From positions 1-64,000 of the forward strand of contig JAHHII010000019.1 of NCBI GenBank assembly GCA_019358855.1: a DNA stretch of 64,000 bases, given 5' to 3'. Below are positions 8,720 to 17,800 of this stretch, piece by piece (position 1 is the stretch's first letter; each line of letters begins with the position of its first letter). The position numbers and the translations under genes were made by a program. Source of the DNA: Timaviella obliquedivisa GSE-PSE-MK23-08B (GTDB lineage Bacteria; Cyanobacteriota; Cyanobacteriia; Elainellales; Elainellaceae). The notes under the pieces were generated by a model. The model was not told the DNA's origin and searched no databases. It was given only the letters and a program-made list of their open reading frames with translations.

Positions 8720-9679
8720 TTAAAGGGGATTGCTTAACGATAAGTACTTCCTGAGGAAAGGCAAAATTCCTTCTATCAACTGTTCTGGATATTCCTCATG
8801 TAACCCCAGCGCACCTGGCATTCGGAACGATTGCACCTGCGAGAAATGAGCAACCACCTCCATTTCTTCCCGCGATTTGGGCGGCGTTTGCTCACCAATA
8901 ACCATCAATGTGGGAACAGGCAAAGGCTGGAAATAATCAAAAAATTCGGCACGGCTACGAACCGGATCTAGCCCTCCCGTCACAAAAGCAACCGAGGCAA
9001 ATCTGGCTCCCCGCTTTTGGGTACTTTTCCACTTTTGTCGAATGAGATCACGAGTGACATTGCGGCGATCGCCATACACATGCCGCCGATACATCCACCC
9101 CAAAAACATCCGGGTTGTATTCAGTAGATAAAGAAACTGCCCCAAAATAGGAGTCCGCACCACTGCCCGAATGAAGCTGTAGAGTTTGGGGCGATCGCCC
9201 ATTGTGGGTAGAGGCCCTCGCCAGGTAGGAGCCACCAGTACCGCCCATGACCAAGGCGCAGGTTCTCTGCTTGCCATTTGCATCACGTATCCAGCCGCGT
9301 GTCCGGCAGCAATTACAACCACAGGTTCGTTGAATACCTGGGTGACAAAATTATTTAAGAACTTGTGGTAGATCTTCGAGTCATATTCAAAAGAGAGACG
9401 GCTCGACTCACCAAAGCCAAGCCAGTCAGGCACAATAACTTGGAAATAGGGGGCTAAAAGCTGGGCAACGCCTCGCATTTCTTCACGGCTAGAGACACTG
9501 CTGAAAGCGGGTAAGAGCAAAATTGGGCTACCTTCGCCCAGCACCTCATAGACTACTGTAACAGGTCTATTTTTCCAATTCCATTGGTAAGTGCGAACAA
9601 TGCCCCCCAAGACTGGGTGAGAGGCAGTAGATAAATCATGGATTGCTATAGAGGTAGAATGCTGCTGCATTGCCGCCAA
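8720..9679 (-). CDS. Alpha/beta hydrolase-fold protein with altered nucleophile elbow
   Basis: A 319-residue alpha/beta hydrolase. The oxyanion strand (ILLLPAFSSVSSREEM) and WLGFGES are normal for the fold, and a C-terminal GLHEEYPEQ could carry the catalytic His. The nucleophile elbow, however, reads AAGHAAGYV: the Ser expected in GHSxG is Ala. If the reading is right, the protein may be catalytically dead or use another residue, and could serve as a binding or scaffold protein. The upstream partner of the M28 gene, it is probably transcribed with it. Confidence 0.75.
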   Translation of the reverse strand: MAAMQQHSTSIAIHDLSTASHPVLGGIVRTYQWNWKNRPVTVVYEVLGEGSPILLLPAFSSVSSREEMRGVAQLLAPYFQVIVPDWLGFGESSRLSFEYDSKIYHKFLNNFVTQVFNEPVVVIAAGHAAGYVMQMASREPAPWSWAVLVAPTWRGPLPTMGDRPKLYSFIRAVVRTPILGQFLYLLNTTRMFLGWMYRRHVYGDRRNVTRDLIRQKWKSTQKRGARFASVAFVTGGLDPVRSRAEFFDYFQPLPVPTLMVIGEQTPPKSREEMEVVAHFSQVQSFRMPGALGLHEEYPEQLIEGILPFLRKYLSLSNPL

Positions 9680-9783
9680 CTCGGATAAAAAGGTTTGTTT
9701 GCTTAAGTTTTGAATCTAAACAATACACCTTTTTGGGAGCAGCAACCTGACTTTTTACAGTGTTTTAGTCCCTTTGCCTAACC

Positions 9784-11469
9784 TCACTCAGGCGGCGGCA
9801 ACTCCCCTAAAATTGTGAACCGAATATGGTTTAAGGCTAAGTTTCCAATAGAAATCTCTTCGGGTAAAGCAGGAGCAGCAATTTTCTCAAACGAAATGCC
9901 TTTACTCATTTCCGCGTGATACCAGGGTAGCCCCATAAAAAAGCGGGTGGGATAAGGACCATTTTCAGCAATATCGTCTACGTTAGATTCCATGGGCAAC
10001 CAACCGAACCCAGGCACGTAAAATTCAATCCATACATGATTAAATTCAGGTTGCAGCGGTACGCCTTGTTTCTCAGGTTGAGGAGGACATTTGTAACGAC
10101 CAACTGTGCGACAAGCAATGCCATTGAGCCTTGCCAACGCCAGCAAAATACCGACATATTCCCCACAAGAACCCACACCTCGCTCTAGGGCAACATCGGG
10201 CGAGTCAATGTGGGGCTTAATGCCGTAGGACATGCGATCGTACACGTAGTTACGAATCTTTAGAATCTTGCGCAGAATATTTGTTTCAGTGCCGATCGCC
10301 TCTTCCGCCGCTCGCCGAATTGTGGGCGTATCCATGGCTAAATCGTCGTCATCCACCAAGTACCGCGTCTGGAATTCTAATGACAGCGGCGGTATTTTCT
10401 CAACTTGTTCGGGCTTCAAATAGTATTTAATGCTGCGAACTTCGAGCAGTGCCTTCCAGCCAAACAGTCGTCCTTCGTGAGGGGTGAGGCGATCGAACCG
10501 AAAGACCGCAACCCGCTGACCATCTTGCTGTTCTTCAGTAAAGGGCACCCCGATCGCCTCAATTTTGACGAGCTTTTGGCGAGTGGTTTCTGCAGGTAGG
10601 GCAATGCGCCACTCTAACTGATCAACGGCAACATCTTCTAATGGAGAAAGCTCTTCAATGTAGGACATCTCGATCAAATAGCCGTTGGACAAGGTGTAAT
10701 GTTCGGCTTCGTTACGAGAAAAATAAAGAGGATGAATAAAGGTACGATCGCGAAACGTGAGTTGATAAGGATTATCTAAGTTATTCGGGTCGTCACGAAT
10801 GTAAGCTTCTTCCCCAGCATATGCCACATAGAGACAATCCCGACCTTCGTCACCAGGAGCCGGATGGAACGCAAGCGCACAAGGGGAATCAAAAGGCGTG
10901 AGAATGCTGTAATTAATCTCGCCCGTTGCCCGATCCATGCAGTAAACCGTTTGCTCAACGCGATCGCACACCCATAGTTCTTCGTCTCGCACCGTCAGGT
11001 TTTCTTCGCCTACTCCCGGTGCCGCAAACTGGGTAATTCGTTTCCCCGTCGTGGCATCATAAACCAAAATATAGCCCGCTTTTTGACAAGCAATGTACAC
11101 CGTAGACTGCCAAACCGCCACTCCATTGACCGGATAGGGTAGCGTTACAAACGATCGAGGTGTAAAGTCTTGTAGCGTACACCAGTAAACTCGGTTGTCT
11201 TGAACGAACCAAACCTGCTCGCCCCAAATTGCTAGCCCTTGGGCATCAACAAACTGCTTAATGTTGAACGGATTAAGCACCGTTGTGTTGTCATTAGCGC
11301 AATCCACTTGAAGCACGTATCCGCGCACAGAGTCTAGCGCCATCAGCTTGTTGCCATCAGAGGCAAGTCCGTGCAAGGCGTACACACCAATGGGACGAAC
11401 CGTCCGCTGCTGTAACGTTGGGCTTGGGTGAGTCATTCGGTGTACAGGGGGACTAGATTCGAGCAACAT
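9784..11469 (-). CDS. Beta-propeller and transglutaminase-like cysteine protease fusion
   Basis: A 561-residue protein in two parts. Residues ~25-240 contain repeated blade-like segments (for example GVAVWQSTVYIACQ, WVCDRVEQTVYCMDR) that fit an NHL/beta-propeller. Residues ~390-500 form a transglutaminase-like domain: Cys435 in GVGSCGEYVG, His478 in FNHVWIEF, and GWLPMESN where the third triad position is Glu rather than the usual Asp. It is probably a protease or isopeptidase-like enzyme; no signal peptide is seen. An alternative ATG is at residue 12. Confidence 0.75.
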   Translation of the reverse strand: MLLESSPPVHRMTHPSPTLQQRTVRPIGVYALHGLASDGNKLMALDSVRGYVLQVDCANDNTTVLNPFNIKQFVDAQGLAIWGEQVWFVQDNRVYWCTLQDFTPRSFVTLPYPVNGVAVWQSTVYIACQKAGYILVYDATTGKRITQFAAPGVGEENLTVRDEELWVCDRVEQTVYCMDRATGEINYSILTPFDSPCALAFHPAPGDEGRDCLYVAYAGEEAYIRDDPNNLDNPYQLTFRDRTFIHPLYFSRNEAEHYTLSNGYLIEMSYIEELSPLEDVAVDQLEWRIALPAETTRQKLVKIEAIGVPFTEEQQDGQRVAVFRFDRLTPHEGRLFGWKALLEVRSIKYYLKPEQVEKIPPLSLEFQTRYLVDDDDLAMDTPTIRRAAEEAIGTETNILRKILKIRNYVYDRMSYGIKPHIDSPDVALERGVGSCGEYVGILLALARLNGIACRTVGRYKCPPQPEKQGVPLQPEFNHVWIEFYVPGFGWLPMESNVDDIAENGPYPTRFFMGLPWYHAEMSKGISFEKIAAPALPEEISIGNLALNHIRFTILGELPPPE

Positions 11470-11587
11470 GGGGCAGTCCTATCAAATAATCTCTCTGATA
11501 ATAAACAGAATTAGGGTGCTCAACTATGTATCCAAAGGAACAGTATGCCAAGCAACAACCCGCTGAGCCTGAATTTACAAGCTATTT

Positions 11588-12226
11588 CTAGTTCTGTCGA
11601 GTTGCTATCACGGCATAAAATGGATCACTTCCCATCCCTAACATTTGCATGAAGCTAGAGGAAGGGCGTGCAATCACCTCCGGCTGGCTAAATCCAGGAA
11701 TCGCTGCAAAGTATGCTTTCACCCATTCCACCCGATCGCCCTCTGAACTATCGCGCCAAGCCGCGATCGCTTTATTGGGAAACATTCGGTTAGAAAAGCT
11801 AATGATGGCAATACCACCCGGTTTAAGAATGCGGTAAATCTCAGCGAACACCGCTTCAGGATGCTGCAAATACTGCACCGAAACCGTATTCAAGACTGCA
11901 TCAAAGGACTGGTCAGGCAAAGGCAAAAGCTGATTCTGGTTCAGATTTTGCACGAAATAATGATCTAGCCGAGGATTTTTCGCTAGTTCGTCTTCATTCA
12001 TTCCATGCCCTTCAACGTGCGCGAATTTCACGTCTTCGGGCAAGTGCGAAACCCAACTGCTCATCATGTCAAAAATGCGAGTTTGAGGCTGAAGGCGATC
12101 GCGGTACAAATCCGTTAACTGTTGAATAAAACCATCATCAACATGAGTGACAAAGCGCGGAGTATCGTAAAAAGATAAATCGTTAGACTCATCCATTTTG
12201 GATCGTTGAGTGGGTTGAAGCTGCAT
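11588..12226 (-). CDS. Class I SAM-dependent methyltransferase
   Basis: A 212-residue methyltransferase. Motif I is degenerate (RIFDMMSSWVSHLP), but the SAM-domain motif AVLNTVSVQYLQHP followed by EIYRILKPGGIAIISFSNRMFP is typical of the Methyltransf_11 group. The substrate is unknown. The N-terminus could instead start at the second Met, residue 11. It lies between the transglutaminase gene and ileS on the same strand but with gaps above 100 bases on both sides. Confidence 0.8.
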   Translation of the reverse strand: MQLQPTQRSKMDESNDLSFYDTPRFVTHVDDGFIQQLTDLYRDRLQPQTRIFDMMSSWVSHLPEDVKFAHVEGHGMNEDELAKNPRLDHYFVQNLNQNQLLPLPDQSFDAVLNTVSVQYLQHPEAVFAEIYRILKPGGIAIISFSNRMFPNKAIAAWRDSSEGDRVEWVKAYFAAIPGFSQPEVIARPSSSFMQMLGMGSDPFYAVIATRQN

Positions 12227-12294
12227 AGGTTGAGAGCGAATATCTGTATACAGTTTTCAGTGTAATGAAAGAGGCTAAACTCCGCTATTACCGT

Positions 12295-12404
12295 TCAAAA
12301 CCCCTTTCCTTCAGGAGAGGGGTTGGGGGAGAGGTCTCTCTAGCTGCGTTGGATAAGCCTAACCCCTAGCCCCTTCCCTACGAGGGCAGGGGAACCGGAT
12401 TTTT
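12295..12404. repeat. Interspersed repeat family B, copy 1
   Basis: About 110 bp shared with 29061-29170 and, in reverse orientation, 32146-32243. The two halves are themselves partly complementary (CCCCTTTCCTTCAGGAGAGG, then CCTAACCCCTAGCCCCTTCC and GAGGGCAGGGG), so it can fold as a hairpin. It lies in the gap downstream of ileS and could also act as a terminator. It looks like a small non-coding mobile repeat of the kind common in cyanobacterial genomes. Confidence 0.75.
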
Positions 12405-12423
12405 GATATGTGCTTACCGCTCC

Positions 12424-15321
12424 TTAAAACTTCCCATCTAAAGCAGGTACACAGCGATCGCAAAGCAGGGGATGGGCTGCCGATTTACCGACATGGATGG
12501 AATAATTCCAACAGCGATCGCACTTCACTCCCTCCGCATCAATCACGCCCGCGCCCAGAGCATCGGACTGAGATTTGTATTTTGCGTCCGCTAGCGGTGC
12601 CATACTGTCTAAAAGTTCTACCTGCGAAGTAAGAAACAGATAGCGCAACTCATCCACCTCATTTCCGCTTAAAGAATTAGTTGGGTTCATGGCAGCGAGC
12701 TTTTGCTTTAGCTCTGCATCAGCGACATAGAGTAGCAATTTAGCCTCCAGTGAAGAGCCAATTTCTTTTTGAGTACGGGCTTGTTCTAGCACCTTATTAG
12801 CTTCTTGACGAATATCGCGGATCTGATTCCAGACTGTCGAAAGCTCCGGATTCTGCCATTGTGGATCAATGTTGAGCCAACCGGACTCAAACACCGATTC
12901 GTAGGGCGTAGCATAGGGCAAATATTGCCAAATATCTTCGGCAAGATGACAGAGAACCGGGGCGATCGCTTTGGCTAAGTTCTCGATCGCCACCGCCAAA
13001 ACTGTCTGACAAGCCCGACGGCGCAAGGTATCCTCAGCGCTGATATAGAGCCTATCTTTGGCAATATCTAAATAGAAATTTGATAAATCTACTACGCAAA
13101 AGTTCTGAATGGTTTGGAAGAAACGGAAGTATTGATAGTGTTCAAACGCTTCATCCACATCAGCAAATACTTCGGTAATCCGATGCAGCATATAGCGATC
13201 GAGTTCGGGTAATTGCTCATAGCTAACGGTGTGTTGTGCCGGATCAAAATCGTGCAGATTCCCCAGCAAAAATCGCGACGTATTCCGAATTTTGCGGTAC
13301 ACATCCGACATTTGTTTAAGAATAGTTTTGCCAAGTGGCACATCCGAGGTATAGTCCACCGATGACACCCACAGGCGCAACACATCTGCACCATAGGGCG
13401 GTTCTTCTTTCTGGTTTTTGCCACCCTCAATGACGATCGCCGGATCAACCACGTTGCCGATCGATTTACTCATTTTTCGCCCTTGCTCATCTAGCGCAAA
13501 CCCATGGGTCAGAACCGTTTTGTAGGGCGCTATGCCGTGAATTGCCACACTGGTCAGCAAGCTCGACTGGAACCAGCCCCGATGCTGATCAGAGCCTTCC
13601 AGATACATATCCGCTGGATAACGCAGTTCTTCTCGACTGTCCACAACCGCCGCCCAAGAAGAGCCAGAATCGAACCACACGTCCATTGTGTCGGTGCCTC
13701 GGCGGTACTGATGTCCGTCGTTGTGATATTGCTCTGGCAATAATTCTTCCACCGATAATTCCCACCAAGCATCCGAACCTTTTTCGGCAAAGATAGCCTG
13801 AACATGGGCGATCGTTTCAGAAGTCATCAGCGGTACATTTGTTTCTTCGTCATAAAACACCGGAATGGGCACACCCCAACTCCGCTGTCGAGAAATACAC
13901 CAGTCCGATCGCTCTGTCACCATAGACGTGATGCGGTTTTCGCCCTGTGCCGGAATCCATTCCACCTGGGCGATCGCCTTCAACGTTGCTTCCCTAAACC
14001 CTGCTACCGATGCAAACCATTGCTCCGTCGCTCGATAGATCACTGGCTTTTGCGTCCGCCAGTCATAAGGATAACGGTGCGCGTAGGATTCTTCTTTGAG
14101 CAGCGATCGCGTTTCCATTAACGCCTGCACGAGCGCCTCATTCGCATCCTTCAGCACGTTCAACCCTTGGAACTGACCCGCTTCTTCGGTAAAGTTGCCG
14201 CCATCATCGACAGGCGACAAAATGGGTAAGCCGTAGCGCTGACCCACGATGAAGTCATCCATGCCGTGCCCTGGCGCAGTGTGGACTAACCCCGTGCCCG
14301 ACTCGGTTGTGACGTAATCGCCACCAATGACGATGGGACTTTGGCGATCGAACAAAGGATGGAGATAAGTAGAATGTTCGAGAGCAGTGCCAGAAATTTC
14401 TGCCTTGAGCGTTAGGGAAGTGCCGAGCGTATGGGAAAGGCGATCGATCAATTCCTTTGCCACAATTAAGTATCGGAACCGTGGCTTACTACCCATCACT
14501 GACTGCTCATTACCAGCCACTTCTACCACAGCATAGATTAAAGCCGGATTGACCGCAACGGCTAAGTTTGCTGGAATTGTCCAGGGTGTTGTCGTCCAAA
14601 TGGCAACTCCCAGTTCTGCCAAATAAGGCGTTAAAGCCTCAGCCTCAGCCGACAGGCTTACCATCGCAAACGCCACATACAAACTACGTGAGGTATGCCC
14701 TTCAGGATATTCCAACTCGCCTTCTGCCAAAGCCGTCCGCGAACTCGGACTCCAGTACACAGGCTTGAAGCCCCGATAGATATAGCCCTTTAAGAACATT
14801 TGCCCAAATACACCAATTTGCGCCGCCTCATACTCAGGCTGCAACGTCAGGTAAGGATGCTCCCAATCGCCCCACACGCCGTAGCGCTTAAAGCTATTGC
14901 ACTGCTGCTGCTGCTGCTCGATCGCCCAAACTTTTGCCTGCCGCCGCAGTTGTAGCGGCGTTAGTTTTTGCCGCTCCTCAGCTTTCATGCCTTGCAGCAC
15001 CTTAAGTTCAATAGGCAGCCCGTGACAGTCCCAACCGGGCACGTAGCGAACCTTTCGCCCTTTCAAAAGCTGGTACTTGTTAACAATATCTTTAAGAGTT
15101 TTGTTCATAGCGTGCCCAATATGCAGCGCCCCGTTAGAGTAGGGCGGTCCATCGTGCAGAATAAACGGTTCCCCCGGATTGTTCTGGGACAGCTTTTCGT
15201 AGATTTGGTGATCTGACCAAAATTTTTGCAGTTCGGGTTCGCGCTTGGTGGCGTTTGCCCGCATATCGAATTGGGTCTGGGGCAGTTTGACGGTGTCTTT
15301 GTAGCTTCCTGGTTCTGTCAC
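12424..15321 (-). CDS. ileS: Isoleucyl-tRNA synthetase
   Basis: Class I aminoacyl-tRNA synthetase charging tRNA-Ile. HIGH is in GALHIGHAMNKTLKDI and KMSKS in GRKMSKSIGNVV. The CP1 editing domain lies between them (TTTPWTIPANLAVAV, GTGLVHTAPGHG). The C-terminal zinc-binding CDRCWN ... CDRCV is present. The frame is open to 15441, but the family's N-terminus starts at TEPGSYKDTV, so GTG 15321 is preferred; this gives about 965 residues, normal for the bacterial enzyme. No Shine-Dalgarno is seen upstream of that GTG. Confidence 0.95.
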   Translation of the reverse strand: MTEPGSYKDTVKLPQTQFDMRANATKREPELQKFWSDHQIYEKLSQNNPGEPFILHDGPPYSNGALHIGHAMNKTLKDIVNKYQLLKGRKVRYVPGWDCHGLPIELKVLQGMKAEERQKLTPLQLRRQAKVWAIEQQQQQCNSFKRYGVWGDWEHPYLTLQPEYEAAQIGVFGQMFLKGYIYRGFKPVYWSPSSRTALAEGELEYPEGHTSRSLYVAFAMVSLSAEAEALTPYLAELGVAIWTTTPWTIPANLAVAVNPALIYAVVEVAGNEQSVMGSKPRFRYLIVAKELIDRLSHTLGTSLTLKAEISGTALEHSTYLHPLFDRQSPIVIGGDYVTTESGTGLVHTAPGHGMDDFIVGQRYGLPILSPVDDGGNFTEEAGQFQGLNVLKDANEALVQALMETRSLLKEESYAHRYPYDWRTQKPVIYRATEQWFASVAGFREATLKAIAQVEWIPAQGENRITSMVTERSDWCISRQRSWGVPIPVFYDEETNVPLMTSETIAHVQAIFAEKGSDAWWELSVEELLPEQYHNDGHQYRRGTDTMDVWFDSGSSWAAVVDSREELRYPADMYLEGSDQHRGWFQSSLLTSVAIHGIAPYKTVLTHGFALDEQGRKMSKSIGNVVDPAIVIEGGKNQKEEPPYGADVLRLWVSSVDYTSDVPLGKTILKQMSDVYRKIRNTSRFLLGNLHDFDPAQHTVSYEQLPELDRYMLHRITEVFADVDEAFEHYQYFRFFQTIQNFCVVDLSNFYLDIAKDRLYISAEDTLRRRACQTVLAVAIENLAKAIAPVLCHLAEDIWQYLPYATPYESVFESGWLNIDPQWQNPELSTVWNQIRDIRQEANKVLEQARTQKEIGSSLEAKLLLYVADAELKQKLAAMNPTNSLSGNEVDELRYLFLTSQVELLDSMAPLADAKYKSQSDALGAGVIDAEGVKCDRCWNYSIHVGKSAAHPLLCDRCVPALDGKF

Positions 15322-15597
15322 GATCGCTAGGGGAGGTTGTAGGGACGTTTTATATTCAAGAATTGTATCTAACCCTGGCAGGCATCGAACTATTATTGGA
15401 TGGATTTGACAAATTTGTGAGAGACGGATAGAGCTTGACAACTATCAATAAACTTACATATATACTTCATTCATACTACACGTCTACTCTAAATTCAGTG
15501 TAGAAACGGGCACTTACATTTTGTAGACAACTAAATTTTGTAATTTTGTTACTGTGGTGGCACGATCTTCAAAGAAGGTTGTCCGTGACTAAAAGGG

Positions 15598-15710
15598 AAT
15601 TGCTAAAACTGGTGTAGAACGAGCGATCGCCACTGATGAATAGAGGACGTTACTTTTGGCACAGCGAAGCTGCCCGCTTGGATGAATCGCAGCTTGAAGC
15701 TTTGGGGGTA
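15598..15710 (+). repeat. TA-array direct repeat, copy R1
   Basis: First of four copies of a ~115 bp direct repeat bounding the toxin-antitoxin array. Core features shared by all copies are ATTGCTAAAACTGG, GTAGAAC.GGCGATCGCCACTGA, and CACAGCGAAGCT. This copy contains a 28-codon frame (ATG 15636) whose TGA overlaps the start of the first mntA as ATGA, so it could be a translated leader. The other copies have indels that break this frame. The core also encodes GVERAIA in another frame. Confidence 0.85.
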
Positions 15711-15718
15711 AAACTGAC

Positions 15719-16033
15719 ATGACTGTTACTGCAATAGAACTGCCGATGGAAAAAATTGCTGAGTTTTGCGATCGCTGGCAGGTCACTGAGTTTGCCCTAT
15801 TTGGTTCCATTCTGCGCGATGACTTTCGCCCCGACAGCGACATTGACGTGTTGATTACCTTTTCTCCAACTGCCAAACGTGGCTTAACGGAAACCCTACA
15901 AATGCATGATGAACTCCAAGCAATCTTTGATCGAAAAGTAGATCTCCTTGTTAAAGCTGCGATCGAACGGAGTGAAAATTGGCTCAGACGTAAAAACATT
16001 TTAGAATCAGCACAAACTATCTATGCCTCGTGA
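15719..16033 (+). CDS. mntA: MntA-type minimal nucleotidyltransferase antitoxin (module 1)
   Basis: A 104-residue polymerase-beta-type nucleotidyltransferase. The motif GSILRDDFRPDSDIDVL carries the GSx10DxD signature. Known MntA antitoxins add AMP to a Tyr of the HepT RNase and so silence it. The gene overlaps the following hepT by 11 bases, the standard two-gene arrangement. The start ATG 15719 overlaps the stop of a 28-codon frame in repeat R1. Confidence 0.85.
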   Translation: MTVTAIELPMEKIAEFCDRWQVTEFALFGSILRDDFRPDSDIDVLITFSPTAKRGLTETLQMHDELQAIFDRKVDLLVKAAIERSENWLRRKNILESAQTIYAS

Positions 16034-16349
16034 TCAAGAATCTCTCATTGACATTGCAGCCGCTATCAAACGCATCCTACGGTACACCGCTAACATTAGT
16101 CGGACTAACTTAGAAACTAATGATGAAAAACTATCTGCCATCCTTTACCAGATTACGATCATTGGCGAAGCAACTAAACGGCTATCTCAAACGTTTCGAG
16201 AGCAACATCCAGAAATTCCTTGGCGAGAAATGACAGGAATGCGAGATGTAATTGTCCATGAATATGATCAACTTGATTTTGATGTGATATGGGATGTTGT
16301 TCAAAACAAATTGTCATCGCTTCAAAACCTGATTAATCCTTTACTTTGA
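16023..16349 (+). CDS. hepT: HepT-like RNase toxin (DUF86, module 1)
   Basis: A 108-residue DUF86/HepT protein, a helical HEPN-fold RNase. The catalytic and target motif RDVIVHEY fits RX4HXY, with Arg and His for RNA cleavage and Tyr as the site modified by the antitoxin. The N-terminal half (IDIAAAIKRILRYT) and IIGEATKRLS match the family. It is translated with the upstream mntA through an 11-base overlap. Confidence 0.85.
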   Translation: MPRDQESLIDIAAAIKRILRYTANISRTNLETNDEKLSAILYQITIIGEATKRLSQTFREQHPEIPWREMTGMRDVIVHEYDQLDFDVIWDVVQNKLSSLQNLINPLL

Positions 16350-16362
16350 GGTAATGTTTAAT

Positions 16363-16480
16363 CAACTGCTAGAAATTGCTAAAACTGGAGTAGAACGGGC
16401 GATCGCCACTGATGAATAGAGGACGTTACTTTTGGCACAGCGAAGCTGACCGAATGGATGAATCAGCAGCTTGAATTATT
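16363..16480 (+). repeat. TA-array direct repeat, copy R2
   Basis: Second copy, between the first hepT and the second mntA. It shares nearly all of R1's first 80 bases, including ATGAATAGAGGACGTTACTT. A one-base insertion near GATGAATCAGCAGCTTG breaks the small frame seen in R1. It ends about 15 bases before the next mntA start. Confidence 0.85.
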
Positions 16481-16494
16481 GGAGTTGATTTGGG

Positions 16495-16806
16495 ATGAAA
16501 CTCAGAAACATTAAAGTTCCTACCGATGAAATAGCCGCGCTTTGTCAGCAGTGGCATATCTATAAACTTTCCTTGTTTGGCTCAGTCTTACGAGATGACT
16601 TTACAACGGAGAGTGATATTGATGTTTTGGTTGAGTTTGAGGCTGGATTCACTCCTGGTTTTTTGAAACTCCATCAGATCCAAGAAGAACTATCAGACTT
16701 ATTCGAGCATCGAACTATTGATTTAGTGACCCTTAAGTTTCTCAATCATCGTATCCGCGATCGCGTTCTAGCTACAGCCGAGGTGTGCTATGTCGCAGAG
16801 AGATGA
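16495..16806 (+). CDS. mntA: MntA-type minimal nucleotidyltransferase antitoxin (module 2)
   Basis: A 103-residue nucleotidyltransferase with GSVLRDDFTTESDIDVLVEF, the intact GSx10DxD signature. It is clearly diverged from the module 1 protein (shared FGS.LRDDF..SDIDVL core, different C-termini), so the two modules are not recent copies of each other. The gene overlaps its hepT partner by 17 bases. Confidence 0.85.
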   Translation: MKLRNIKVPTDEIAALCQQWHIYKLSLFGSVLRDDFTTESDIDVLVEFEAGFTPGFLKLHQIQEELSDLFEHRTIDLVTLKFLNHRIRDRVLATAEVCYVAER

Positions 16807-17131
16807 TCGAGTTTATGTGGGACACATGAGCGACACGGCAAATAAAGCGATCGGTTTTGTCGAAGGTTTAAGTCGAGAAGATTTTGACAACAATGAACTC
16901 TTGCGGCTGTCTCTTACGCACCTATTGCAAATCATTGGTGAAGCTGCTCGTCGAGTATCTCCTGATTTTCGATCCGTTTATCCAGCGATTCCCTGGAAGG
17001 CTGTAGTTGGAATGCGTAGCAAAGTCGTGCATGATTACCTAGACGTAGATGAAGATGTTGTATGGGATACTGTCAAAAATGACTTGCCATTTCTAATTTT
17101 AGAGTTAGAGAAGATCGTAGGTAATCTATAG
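16790..17131 (+). CDS. hepT: HepT-like RNase toxin (DUF86, module 2)
   Basis: A 113-residue DUF86/HepT protein. The motif RSKVVHDY fits RX4HXY, preceded by IPWKAVVGM, which parallels IPWREMTGM in module 1. LLQIIGEAARRVS is also shared with the family. Start ATG 16790 lies inside the end of mntA, indicating coupled translation. Confidence 0.85.
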   Translation: MSQRDDRVYVGHMSDTANKAIGFVEGLSREDFDNNELLRLSLTHLLQIIGEAARRVSPDFRSVYPAIPWKAVVGMRSKVVHDYLDVDEDVVWDTVKNDLPFLILELEKIVGNL

Positions 17132-17160
17132 CAGTCATGACCATAATGCTTAAACATAGC

Positions 17161-17280
17161 AACTGCTAGAAATTGCTAAAACTGGAGTAGAACGGGCGAT
17201 CGCCACTGATGAAGAGGGGGCGTTGCCTTTGGCACAGCGAAGCTGACCGCTTGGATGAATCGCAGCTTGAAGCTTTAGAA
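17161..17280 (+). repeat. TA-array direct repeat, copy R3
   Basis: Third copy, between module 2 and the RelB/RelE-like module. It carries the AACTGCTAGAAATTGCTAAA start seen also in R2 and the distal part found in R1 (GATGAATCGCAGCTTGAAGC). A small deletion after CACTGATGAA shifts the frames relative to R1. Confidence 0.85.
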
Positions 17281-17318
17281 ATCAAAATATAAAACTCAAA
17301 CCAATTGGAGGAAGCACA

Positions 17319-17528
17319 ATGTCTGAGATTACCCTAAACCCGGATCAACTGAAAGAAATTTTGAAAAGTGCGATTGTTGAACTGCTGCGTGAGAACCAGA
17401 AAGAAGTCTCTGACTTTTTAGCAGAAATTATTGAAGACGTTGGAATGGAACGGGCGATCGCAGAAGGTGCAACCACCGAAATTGTTAGCCGTGAGTCCAT
17501 CTTTCAACTTTTGGAGCCGAAAACGTGA
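17319..17528 (+). CDS. Type II antitoxin, RelB/Phd-like (module 3)
   Basis: A 69-residue acidic, helical protein directly upstream of a RelE/ParE toxin. The C-terminal half (GMERAIAEGATTEIVSRESI) resembles antitoxins paired with RelE-type toxins in cyanobacteria. A strong GGAGG stands nine bases before ATG 17319. The stop overlaps the toxin start as GTGA. It is expected to bind and neutralise the toxin and repress its own promoter. Confidence 0.75.
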   Translation: MSEITLNPDQLKEILKSAIVELLRENQKEVSDFLAEIIEDVGMERAIAEGATTEIVSRESIFQLLEPKT

Positions 17529-17791
17529 AAGTTGAGTTTAGGAAAAGCTTTGAAAAAGATCTGGGCAAAATTCGAGATCGAGATTTGCTATCCAGAATTA
17601 AAGATGTAATTGAAGAAGTTGAAAATGTTGAAACTCTTTTGGAGGTCAACAACATCAAAAAACTTAAGGCAGATGGAAACTACTACCGCCTCCGAGTTGG
17701 CAACTACCGAATTGGCTTTGCCGAAAATGAAGATCTGATTACCTTCGTTCGTGTGCTACATCGCAAGGAAATATATCGATATTTTCCATAG
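17525..17791 (+). CDS. RelE/ParE-family toxin (module 3)
   Basis: An 88-residue protein with the RelE fold: MKVEFRKSFEKDL at the N-terminus, a helical hairpin, then LKADGNYYRLRVGNYRIGF and a C-terminal VRVLHRKEIYRYFP. This pattern is typical of ribosome-dependent mRNA interferases of the RelE group. The start is GTG 17525, overlapping the antitoxin stop by four bases. Confidence 0.85.
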   Translation: MKVEFRKSFEKDLGKIRDRDLLSRIKDVIEEVENVETLLEVNNIKKLKADGNYYRLRVGNYRIGFAENEDLITFVRVLHRKEIYRYFP

Positions 17792-17800
17792 CTAACAAAA

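Noticed and set aside
15361-15441. N-terminal extension of IleS to ATG 15441
   Set aside because: The 40 extra residues match no IleS N-terminus I know; family similarity begins at the GTG at 15321.
15589-15999. 136-codon frame on the - strand over mntA
   Set aside because: It is the reverse shadow of the well-supported mntA gene and repeat R1.
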